The translations under genes and the position numbers were made by a program. This document shows, in pieces, positions 26,901 to 36,978 of a DNA stretch of 64,000 nucleotides. Below the pieces are notes generated by a model. It had not been told where the DNA came from and searched no databases. It was given only the letters and a program-made list of their open reading frames with translations. The first letter of the stretch is position 1. Each line of letters starts with the position of its first letter. Source of the DNA: Brachypodium distachyon (lineage: Eukaryota > Streptophyta > Magnoliopsida > Poales > Poaceae); the NCBI RefSeq assembly GCF_000005505.3, contig NC_016132.3:34920914-34984913 (forward strand), read 5' to 3'.

Positions 26901-27700
26901 TCAAGAAAGAAGCATGCTGGACTATCTCAAACATCACAGCTGGTAACCGGGACCAGATTCAGGTTGGTCTCTTTTGAATTATAATAATTAGCAACATTAA
27001 TATTTTCTAGAAAGAAACGGAACTTGTTGCAAGCGACCCCTTTCCTTTGTAGAGAGAAGTTCCAAAGGTCTGAAATATTGTTTTCTCTCTGCAGGCTGTT
27101 ATCAATGCAAACATAATCGGACCTCTGGTGCATCTTCTGCAAGGTGCTGAGTTTGACATCAAGAAAGAGGCGGCTTGGGCGATTTCAAATGCCACTTCTG
27201 GTGGAACACATGATCAGATTAAGTATACAAACTTCTGTAGTTAAATTTTGCCTCCTTTTGTTCTTTGTTATTATTATTTTAGTTTGCATTTTGATTTGAG
27301 AATATTCCTAATCCATGAAATGTTCGACAGGTACCTTGTTGCCCAGGGTTGCATCAAGCCACTCTGTGATCTGCTCATTTGCCCCGATCCCAGAATTGTA
27401 ACAGTTTGCTTGGAAGGTCTTGAGAACATTTTGAAGGTTGGGGAGGCAGAAAAAAACCTTGGAGCAGGGGATGTCAACACCTATGCACAGATGATTGATG
27501 ATGCTGAGGGACTGGAAAAGATTGAGAACCTTCAGAGCCATGACAACACAGAGATATACGAGAAGGCGGTTAAGATGCTTGAGTCTTACTGGTTGGAGGA
27601 AGATGATGAGGCCATGCCCACAGGTGAGAACCCCCAGAATGGCTTCAACTTTGGAAATCAGCAGAACTCTGTTCCATCGGGTGGCTTCAACTTTGGCTGA
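23952..27700 (+). CDS. Importin subunit alpha (alpha-1b type)
   Basis: Ten coding exons: 23952-24173, 24305-24401, 24976-25067, 25171-25302, 25388-25573, 25665-25828, 25922-26000, 26834-26962, 27095-27222 and 27331-27700. They join to 532 residues, close to rice importin alpha-1b (534, from memory). Residues 1 to about 90 form the basic importin-beta-binding domain ([24 protein letters not shown]). About ten armadillo repeats follow, with the NLS-pocket Trp/Asn pairs in [45 protein letters not shown] and WAISNATSG. The C terminus is acidic, then FNFG-ending. It carries NLS cargo through nuclear pores with importin beta. The intron after 25302 starts with GC rather than GT; no GT lies near enough to keep EQAVWALGN in frame. 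Confidence 0.96.
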
Positions 27701-29604
27701 AGGTATGCTCTCTTTGGCAGCTCAAGTAAATTGTATGGTTCAAGCTGCATAGTGTTGATCGCGGAGGTGTGGTGTTTTCTGATTTTCCATTATTCATGCA
27801 GATACCCATTTGGAATGGCGTACCGTTGTGCCTTAGCTACTTGCTTGGGACTAGTCGGAATTGGGGAGTCTTGTCGTTTGAGTCATGGTTGGGTCCCGTC
27901 GGTCTGGTCTCAGGCAGTCGTCAGGTCAGTCTAAGCAGGGTCAGTCCTTGGCTGCATTGTCAGTGGTGCAGTTTGGTCAATGGTCAGTCTTCAAGGTCAA
28001 CCGGTCGGATCATTTGGGTTCTGCCTCACCCTATGGTGGGAGCATGGGGAAAGGCCATCCAGAGCCGCTGGTGTTGTCGGGATAGTCACCAGTCGGGTTT
28101 TGCCTCCTATATAGCATGAATGGATATCATATTAATATCTATTTGAGGTGAAAAAGAACCTTGAAAGATATGGTTTTCATGGTCGTGTCGGTTTTTGTCA
28201 GAAGCTTTTATGTGCTTTATTAACTTGTCGTAAGAGTATTGGCACAACTTATAAACATCAATATCAACTGGGTTTTGGGAGTCCCATGTTGGTCTATTCA
28301 TTGGTTTGTTGTATGTTCCATGGGGTTGTCGTGTCCAAGTTTATCGTTTCCGTACTTGCTGTTGATTGTTTCATGTCTGTCTAGCAGAAGACAAAAGACA
28401 AGCTGTATCGCCTGTTTGGGTGATGCATTTGCAGTCGAGTAATTTGTTGCATTTATGGAAGAGAAAAGGATTAAGGTGGTTCCCAATTTTACCTAGGAAC
28501 CTGGTTTGTTGTTGTATGATCACCATTACGGAACATATGGAGGAAAAGAAAGAAATTGTTGGTTATACATGTTCCTGATGTTGTTCTGTCGTTCTAGATT
28601 TATTTTTGATGGGTGTTTCTGGGTATGCCTGATTTCAAAGATCATTGCAACCCATGATCTCGTCTGCATCCAGCTAATCACGGATGCACCGATGCTTCAA
28701 TGATTGGCAGCCATGTGGGCTGGAAGGCGTGGTTTCAAACAGTTTTTGTTGCTCAGCTGTGCTTGATCCCTAAGCAAAGCAATTGCATTTTTCTTCCTTT
28801 TCTTTATACTTGGCGTCTCTTGGTTAGTCTACATGGTCAGGCTTGCTCCACAACCTCGATCATTTGATGGTTATCCACGCTATCACACTTTGTAACAGAA
28901 GTTTTAGGTAATAATTCTAAAAACTGTAGCATCTGGGCAAATCACTCCGTAAATTCTTGATCCTGAATAACAGTGCAGCTTTCATCGGTAAATTGTGAAA
29001 ATTTATTGATGCCAGTGCAGCAGTAACGATAAAACCTGAATGAAACTCCGGAGGACAAAAGGCGAGCAAAGCACGACGCCGCGGTGACTCAGAAAAGCTC
29101 TAGTACTTTCCACACGGAGTTCAACATGTTGACTAGTACTAGAGATTGTATTAAGGTCCCCTGAAACGAAATCTCCCCGGGGAATTATCTTGCTGGGACA
29201 TTGACAGGGAGGCGTGCTCTGCTTTTGGCCGCATCTTTCCATTTGCTCTTTCCTCTGTTTTGTTGCTGTTATTGTTTCCTTTTAAATGAAGGCTGGTGCC
29301 CGGCCTAACTATAAAACTTAAATTATGCTATGCCTTACCGTTTGGTTTGGGGTTGATAGATGGATGGATGGATGAACGCCTTTATTGTTCTGTGGAGGCC
29401 TGGAGGGTGCCTTTAAAGTTAGGGACAAGATGATTGGGTGGAAGAAGCTTTCCATTCTTCTTTCCCTTTACCATCTGGATTATTCTTGCTCTGCTGATGT
29501 GTGTTTCCAGTGTGATGCTACTTCAATTATGGATCAATAAACTAAATTTGCATCATGCAGAAACCGTGTAACTAAATTTCCAGCCTTCTTCTTTTTTTTT
29601 ACTA
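27701..29604 (+). other. 3' UTR of importin alpha and intergenic sequence
   Basis: A probable 3'-UTR intron (donor AAG|GTATGC at 27702; acceptor near 27801) follows the stop codon. I see no second gene here; the many short frames lack family resemblance. Confidence 0.45.
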
Positions 29605-29904
29605 AAAGAAGCCATCTAGGGCCATTCTCCTTTGAGATTTATATACATTGTCGCTACTAGAATGGCTTGCTTTCAACTATAAATAGTACTGACTTTACAG
29701 TTGACATTGGTATGAACATTTTGCCCTTTCTCCTTTTCTTAATTAGTGTAAAATTAAACCATCCAGTTCTTCAGCAGTTCCTGTTTCCAAACTCCAAAAC
29801 AACTCTTCTGCGTTGCTGCCCTAGTTCCCTCCCTCTCCTCGGCTTCCTGTTAGACACCTGCTCCTCTCTTTCGTGTTGGTTGGTGTTCGTGTCCTTTACA
29901 TATA

Positions 29905-30140
29905 TTCCCTCCATTTCACAAAAAATGGCACGCACGCATTTCAAGATTTTACTTGGATCAACAATTAGATTAATGATTGAGGTTTATGTGGTACAAAAAT
30001 TATATCATTGGATTCATATTTCAAAAACATTTCCAATGATATAAAATATGTAACATATAATCTACGTACAATTGGTTTAATCATTGGTCAAAGTTTGACC
30101 TCGAAAAACGTGAGCACCATTCTTTGTGAAAATGAATGAG
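29905..30140. mobile_element. Stowaway-type MITE with paralogous empty site
   Basis: A 236-base element with inverted ends (TTCCCTCCATTTCACAAAAA... / ...TTTGTGAAAATGAATGAG) is flanked by TA. The matching point in copy 2 of the duplication (about 30834-30845) reads CACATATCTTTAG with no insertion. Confidence 0.8.
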
Positions 30141-30232
30141 TATTTAGGACATGGTTGATCTGGTCTTCTCTAATTCGTTCTCTCCGCTTGTGTTAGTGTA
30201 TACGTGTCAGGTGCGGATTGGACATGTATTTC

Positions 30233-30320
30233 TTTTTTTTTTTGCGAGAAGGCCAAAGCCATATATTAAGATCAACCGACCCTTACAGAACCATCTTTAA
30301 AATAAAAGAAAATTACACTC
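30233..30320 (-). mobile_element. Very short LINE 3' tail insertion
   Basis: An 88-base insertion starts (plus strand) with a poly(T) run and GCGAGAAGGCCAAAGCC. It is flanked by the 8-base direct repeat TGTATTTC at 30225-30232 and 30321-30328. Copy 2 reads straight through at about 30915-30925. It looks like an extreme 5' truncation, only the tail of a LINE or a SINE-like product. Confidence 0.75.
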
Positions 30321-30504
30321 TGTATTTCGTGTGAACCAAAACCTTTCATAGTCGATTCCTCTCTATATGTTGAAGTGTCAATGTTTCATGTATTTTGATG
30401 CAAACATCAGCAAAAACTGGAGTACTCGTTTATGGAAGCTAGTACTCCCAGTGTGTTTTTTACACAATTGAATCTAATGATGATCAGGGCTGTGGTGCAA
30501 ATAA

Positions 30505-31045
30505 CAAATTTGCTGAGAATCCAGGCCAATTTTCCTTTGAAATTTCTATAGATTGTTTGTACCTGAATAGCTCACTTTCAATCAAAAGTAGTAATGACTC
30601 ATTAACTTTGCAGTTGACATCGTCATGAACATTTTGCCCATTCTCCTTTAATTATTCAATTGAAAGAAAACATCCTTTTATTCAGCAGCTCCTGTCTCCA
30701 AACTGCAAAGCAACTCCTTGCAGAACCTTTTTTTGCCTTGCTGCCATAATTTCCTCCCTCTCCTGAGATTCCTGTTTGACACCTTGTTGCTCTCTGTTGT
30801 GTTGGTTGGTGTTCATGCTTTCTGTCATTCACATATCTTTAGACACGTTTGAGCTGGTCTTCTCTAATTAATTATCTCCTTGTTGTATTAGTGTCTACGC
30901 GTCAGATGCAGATTGGGCATACGTATCTTGTATGAACAACAACCTTGTGTGGGCGACTCCTCTCAAATGTTTTGACGCTTCCTGTACTTTTATGCAAATA
31001 TCAACAAAGATTGAACTGATTTTCAGAAATCTGCTCGAACAATTG
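30505..31045 (+). repeat. Tandem duplication, copy 2 (empty sites)
   Basis: This is homologous to 29605-30475 without the two insertions, and the empty sites lie at the expected places. There is no coding frame. A strong donor-like CAG|GTAAGA at about 31053 lies just past the end of homology. Confidence 0.85.
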
Positions 31046-31288
31046 ATTCCACAGGTAAGACACAGACGTGCCTTTCTTACTGCGCTTCCCATTCCAAATA
31101 GGAGTGAATGGATAAGAACTTTTGGCTCCCGGCCTACAGGAAGCCTTTTACTTTAAAAAAATGAAAATCATATTCTAAAGCTTCACGAATGAGCTTCTAG
31201 CGCAGTGGTTAGGGGCTCTAGTAGCACTCCTTTGGTTTTGGGTTGGACTTCTATTGGGAGTGAATTTCAGGCCAGAGGGTTAAAAAAT

Positions 31289-31739
31289 CCATGATTTTAA
31301 ATAGCGTCGCGATAGCATATTTTGCATCTAAAATCCAAATAGTACCACGTCGGCCTAAAGGCCTAGGCCCAATGTATATCAAACCTGACACGCTCGAACA
31401 AGAGCGGATCCCTAACCAACTCCAGCCCGAGGGCGGGCATTCTCTCTCTAGTTCAGAATGAGTACTTTATGTTACGTTGTCGCCCTGTGGGCTGTGGATG
31501 TTACGCACTTTGTTTTTTTAAAACTATTTAGTCCTTTGGTTATGCTTATTATCTATGATTATGTCATGCATTTGGCCTTGCAAACGATTAGACAACTTTT
31601 TAGTGCGTTTTTATGCCGAAATCTTGAATTTTGAGCTATATTTGACATTTATTTTGCAAAGCCCTAATTGAAATAGCGCATGATATAGCATCTATAGGAA
31701 GCCGCCGCTAAATGTTATAGTGCGCCATTTAAAACCATG
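31289..31739. mobile_element. TIR element, hAT- or Mutator-like MITE
   Basis: The ends CATGATTTTAAATAGCG (31289) and CGCCATTTAAAACCATG (ending about 31739) are inverted copies. The interior (GCGATAGCATATTTTGC...ATGATATAGCATCTATAGG) has further matching inverted pieces. I could not settle the target duplication, so the superfamily is uncertain. Confidence 0.55.
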
Positions 31740-32595
31740 AAAAGCCCTTCGTTTGTCCCATACCAAAGCACATGTCTAAGGCCAGTTTTGATCTCACGTG
31801 GCGCCGCGGTGTCGCGGTGTATGGGTGGGGCATGAGGTTCGGGGATTTTCTAACCCTATGTGAGAATGTCTTTTTCTTTCAAACGATACCGGGAGTTTCT
31901 TCCCCACCAGGAGGCCTAGTTTTATATATTTTAAAGCTTAAAAAAACTGATTTTTTCCACTGTAAGTATAGATGTATTAGATACCTATACATTTTCGCTA
32001 AAAGATACATTGATTTGTATTCTGTGCAAAAGTCACAAATTTGTAGATATAGAATAGTGAAGTGTTGATCTATTTGAAATCTACCAATTTGTGATATTTT
32101 TGCCAGATCAAAAAATAATGTATTTCTTGAGAAAAAATATAGATACGTAGAATACATCTAAATTTCAAGTGGAAAACAAGGAGACGGTTTAGTTCAATAA
32201 CCATATTGTACAATTTTTTGTAGATACACAAATTTATATAATTTTGTCCAAAATTTTGCGGACCGCAACTCAACTTATTGTTTACATATGACTCAATTTG
32301 AGACTACAAACTGACAAACAATTTATTGTGTCTTAAAGCGGGTTTGTCCAACTTGGTGATCTTCATCCACGAGTTCATACTGCCAGGGGCAACTGCGGCC
32401 CGGACCTGGAGCAAAAATAATGTAAAATGACTACTTAAAAACCCCTACAACATTAAAATATAATGTATACAGGAAATTAGCACCATATGCATCTCATTGC
32501 TGGCTCCTGCTACAAGTAGCCTTGTAGCCTTGAATCTTTTTTAAAGGAAACACATTGTAGTAGTAGTGAGAAAACTTGATAATGTGTTAATTAAT
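31740..32595. other. AT-rich intergenic sequence
   Basis: No gene was seen. Positions 31940-32260 contain several GTAGATA/TATCTAC-type words on both strands, perhaps the remains of an inverted-repeat element. Confidence 0.35.
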
Positions 32596-34375
32596 CGCAT
32601 ATGAAACTTATCTGTCATCAAATACACGTCTCCGTATACAAGGGTTATTTCCGCTCCGACACCATTTGATAGAAGCACAATTGTCAGTTTCTGATTAAAT
32701 CAAGAAGGTTTCCCTTTTTTTGCCCCTACAGCTAGAAAGAATTAATGAAAATCAAGAACCGCGGGATTTGGGGCTCCGTTTTTTCACACCCTATAGCTCG
32801 AAGGAAATAATAAAACCAAGAATGGTGGGATTTGGGGCTCCCCCCCCCCCCCCCCTATAGCGATAAATAATCAATAAAAATCAAGAACGGTGGAATTTTG
32901 GGCTTTTTTTCGCTGTATAGCAAAAGAGAAATATTAAAAATCAAGAACGGTGGGATTCAAGGTTCCGTTTTTTCGCCCGCTATAGTTAGATAGAATTAAC
33001 AAAAAATGAACAGCAGCGGGATTTGGGGCTCCATTTTTTCGCCCCCTATAGCTAGAATCACGTATGAAACTTATCCATCATCAAACACACGTCTCCGTAT
33101 ACAGGGGTTATTTCCGCTTCGGTACCATTTGACAAAAGCCCAACTGTCAGTTTTTGATTAAATCAAGAATGCTTCTTTTTTTTCCTTCGCCTCTATAGCT
33201 GGAGGGGATTAATGAAAATAAAGAGCAGCGGGATTTGGGGCTCCGTCTTTTCGCCCCCTATAGCTAGAAAAAAAATCAAGAACGGTGGGATCTGGGGCTG
33301 TCTCTTTTCGCCCCCATAGCAATAAATAATAAATAAAAATCAAGAACGGTGGAATTTGGGGCTTTGTTTTTTGCCCCTAGAGCAAAAAAGAAATAATAAA
33401 AACCAAGAACGGTGTGATCCAGAGCTCTGTTTTTTCGCCCCCTATGGTTAGATAGAACTAATAAAAATAAAGAACAATGGGATTTGGGGCTCCGTTTTTT
33501 CGGCCCCTATAGCTACACAGGATTAATAAAAATCAAGAGCGGTTGTGTTTGTTCACCCTTATAGCTAGAAAGAATTAATGAAAATCATTGAACGACGGGA
33601 TTTGAGGCTCCGTTTTTTCGGCCCCTATAGTTACACCGGATTAATAAAAATCAAGAACGGTTCCGTTTGTTCACCCTTATAGCTAGAAAGAACTAATGAA
33701 AATCATTGAACGACGGGATTTGGGGCTCCGTTTTTTCGGCCCTATAGTTACACCGGATTAATAAAAATCAAGAACGGTTCCGTTTGTTCACCCTTATAGC
33801 TAGAAAGAACTAATGAAAATCATTGTTACACCGAATTAATAAAATTCAAGAACAGTTCCGTTTGTTCACCCTTATAGCAAGAAAGAATTAATGAAAATCG
33901 TTGAACGGCGGGATTTGGGGCTCCGTTTTTTCTCCCCCTATAGCTAGAAAGAAATAATAAAAATCAAGAACGGTGGGATTTGGAGCTATCTTTTTCGCCC
34001 CCTATAACAACAAATGATTAATAAAAATCAAGAACGGTGGAATTCAGGGCTTTGTTTTTTCGCCATATAGAAAAAGAAAAATACTAAAAATCGTTTCAGA
34101 CCTCCGTATTTTCGCCCCCTATAGTTAGATAGAATTAACAAAAATCAAGAACGATGGGATTTCGGGCTCCGTTTTTTCGGCCCCTATAGTTAGATTGAAT
34201 TAATAAAAATCAAGAGCGGCGTGATTTGGGGGCTCCCATTTTCCGCCCCTATAGCTAGAAAGAAATAACTAGAATCAAGAACGCCGGGTCTTGCGGTTCC
34301 GTTTTTTCCGCCAATTAATAAAAATCAGGAACGGTAGGATTTGGAGCTCTGTTTTTTCACCCCTGCATAGCTAAA
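32596..34375. repeat. Minisatellite array with higher-order structure
   Basis: About 25 monomers of 60-66 bases follow the pattern GGGATTTGGGGCTCCG-T6-CGCCCC-TATAGCTAGAAAGAAT-TAATAAAAATCAAGAACGG. Four monomer types repeat in the order A-B-C-D. Sets start near 32763, 33226 and 33910. B has ATAAATAATnAATAAA, C starts GGAATTT and has TATAGCAAAA, and D has TTAGATAGAATTAA. A block of about 165 bases (CATATGAAACTTATC...) at 32596-32762 is repeated at 33061-33227. A separate dimer of about 118 bases (GGGATTTGG...TTACACCGGAT...GTTTGTTCACCCTTATAGC) is repeated at 33479, 33597 and 33715. A run of 16 C lies at 32840-32855. The array ends about 260 bases before the GATA start codon. Confidence 0.92.
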
Positions 34376-34637
34376 AACAATTTTCAAAGTATACCCTAAG
34401 AAAAGAATTAATAAAATCAATGATCAATGACATTTAACACCAGGCTTGGCAGATAAGGAGGACAGGGGGAGGAGGGGGTAGTACAAGTAGCCAAGTACTC
34501 CCAATAGCAGCCGCTCTATCTCTCCCCAACTACTCCCACATACGCTTCTCTTCAAGAAACGTACTAGCAAACCCAGCACGACACCGCTCCGGCCAAGATC
34601 GCCGGGGCTCCGATCAAGATCAGACCCACTCGATCCG

Positions 34638-35950
34638 ATGGATTCGCCTCACCACAAGGTTCGCCTCTCTCTGCCTCATCTTGATGAAAGTAACAAAGAA
34701 ATTCTTCTTCTTTTTATGCTCTCTTTTGGCTGATGATGTGGCTTGGGTTTCTCTCTCTTCATCAGGCGATCGGAGTCGCTGCGGCGGCGGCGGCGGAGGG
34801 CGGCAGGATGTGCTGCGTCGAATGCCGGACCACCACCACTCCCATGTGGCGCAGCGGGCCGACTGGGCCGAGGGTGAGCTCTCTCTTCTCTTCCCTTTCT
34901 TCTTGATCCTGATGATCTGATCTTCTTGCTGCCGGGAGAAAGTGATCGGAGGTCGCCGATCATGTCCCCTGATCACCATTGCTAGGCTCTCCTTGTAGTC
35001 CATAGATATTAGAGCGATCATATATCATCCAAGGGAATCAATAGATTGTCTTGATTGCATCGTTCAGCTGTTCGTAGAGCGATGGTCTGAGGGATTATTA
35101 CCATAATCTGTGAAGATTAAATTAAAGATTTTATTTTTTTGACTAATTCAAATTAAGATTGTGGTGATGATTGTTGTAATCAGAGTTTGGATAGAGTCCT
35201 GTGGGAAAGAAAGGATCCTGCACTCGGTTTAGATTCCATTGGGAGGTTAGGTGAGCTGTTCCTTGCAACAGTGCTAACCTCCAATTCCCCTCCCACAATA
35301 TTCCCAAGTGGCAAGTGTGAGATATTAAAAAAGGGGGCTAGCAGCTTTTTCTTTCTGGGCTGGCTCCATTCCTAATGCTGGTTGTTTTCTATGGCTTGGG
35401 TTGGATCAATTCTTTAGGGGTTATCCTTATCAGCATGACAGTTTTTCGTTTCTTGGTAACAGCACCAAGCCATGTATCACACAATTTTTTTCTTGCAACA
35501 CTGATATATGTTTTCCTGAAGAGTAAAATTGAGTTAGTTTGGTGCTTATTGTTTGTCCTAGTTTGACACAATTAATTTTGATGTGTTGAATATTTTTTTT
35601 TGGTTTGATCGCAGTCGCTTTGCAACGCGTGCGGGATCCGGTATAGGAAGAAGAGGAGGCAAGAGCTAGGTCTCGACAACAAGCAGCTTCAGAGCCAACC
35701 ACAGCAGCAGCAGGAACAACAGCAACATCAACAACAAGAACAACAGCAGCAACAACAGGAACAACAGCAACATCAACAACAGGAAGATCACAGTGAGCCA
35801 ACAAGTGCAGTTAAAGACAGCAGCAGCAGTCCCAGCAAAACTAGCAAGCTACAGGTGGTGAAGAAGAGGAGGGTCTCAATGGGTGTGGAGGAGGCTGCAT
35901 CCTTGCTCATGGCCTTGTCCTCCTCATCAACACCCACACTACATGGCTAA
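34638..35950 (+). CDS. B-class GATA transcription factor with LLM domain
   Basis: Three coding exons (34638-34658, 34766-34873, 35615-35950) join to 154 residues. The zinc finger is C-x2-C-x18-C-x2-C: CVEC, then RTTTTPMWRSGPTGPRSL, then CNAC. It is interrupted by the last intron just before SLCNAC and followed by the basic GIRYRKKRRQE. A Gln-rich tract with His and Glu, coded by CAG/CAA repeats, spans about residues 62-95. Basic KKRR follows. The C terminus EEAASLLMALSS is the LLM motif of GNC/GNL/GATA15-17-type factors, which act in chlorophyll, greening and cytokinin responses. It should be a nuclear DNA-binding regulator of GATA sites. The length of the Gln tract is likely to vary between accessions. 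Confidence 0.92.
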
Positions 35951-36978
35951 CAACGGGTCCCTCGCCAACAGGCGCGCTGCGTGGTGTACATACATGATAT
36001 GCAGGACAGCACAAAAACAGACTACCCAATGATTCCAAACCAGCCAAACACCTTTCTTGGATGATGGATTATGAGGATGAGGTAGCAGGAGGGGGGAAGG
36101 AGGCCTCCTGAAAGGATGATGATGTTGATGTGAGGCAGGCTGGATTTGGTGTTTTTGGATCCATCAGTGCCGTAGATCTTCAACCATGTGGTGGTCAATC
36201 CGAAAGCCAAGGTGCTCTGGAAGGAATGTTTGCTCCAGAGGAGAAGAAAGCTGGTCCTTGGTTGTCTGTCTCTGTTGTTGACCATGGCGGTCTCATGTTA
36301 TGATTAGTTAGAATTCATCTTAATTCTAAACCATTTATGTCTCCCCATTTTCTGTTTCGTACTTCTATGAGTTTTGTTTCCCTTGTTCATTGAGAAGGAT
36401 GGGTGATCAAAAGCGAGCATTGCCCTCATTCATGTGTAATAATGATTAAATGAATAAAAATGATTTATTTTGTTTCATTTCAGTCACTACAAAACAACAC
36501 AGTAATGCCAAATTTCAGATACTGTTTGCAGCCCTCAAACATGCAGACACAATTGCGAAACATGCAACATACACAAAGCAGCCAAACATATGAAAAAATA
36601 ACCACCATGAAATTACACCTGTCATGCCAAAGTAAAAACCTTTGCCATTAGTTAGACAAGCTCAGCATATACAGAGTTGGACAAAAAGTAAGATCAATCA
36701 AGTGTCACTTTATTCAGCCCTAGCACACCCATGTTGGTTTATAGGCTACTGCCGCTTCTCTACCATGTATGATAGTCTGCTTCTTGGATACATCTGATCA
36801 AAACTACAACCGTCTAATCGTCGCAAAAACGTCAGGCTATTCCTGATTTATCTCAGAAAATATAGTGATAGCCTACGGCTTTGGGAGAGGTTCGAATTCT
36901 CCCAAACATTTCATGCGTAGCATGGTTTCCCTGAACAACATGTGACAGGGTTGTGGTTTGTGGTTTGCCCGTAGAAAC
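35951..36978. other. Converging 3' ends of GATA and NFU genes
   Basis: The 3' UTR of the GATA gene probably reaches about 36450, where AATGATTAAATGAATAAAAATG gives polyadenylation-like signals. The minus-strand NFU 3' UTR occupies the right part. No other gene was seen. Confidence 0.45.

Larger units (their letters stand above)
29605..30475 (+). repeat. Tandem duplication, copy 1 (with two insertions)
   Basis: Blocks such as TTTACAGTTGACATTGGTATG, GTTGGTTGGTGTTCGTG, GGTCTTCTCTAATTCG and TTTTGATGCAAACATCAGCA recur in the same order in 30505-31045. Copy 1 is longer because it contains a Stowaway-type MITE and a LINE tail that copy 2 lacks. Confidence 0.85.

Noticed and set aside
32596..34375. 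CRISPR-like array
   Set aside because: Eukaryotic context. Monomers are contiguous and related along their whole length, with no unique spacers of constant size.
35430..35804. A 124-codon minus-strand frame rich in Val and Ala
   Set aside because: It is the complement of the CAG/CAA tract in the GATA gene.
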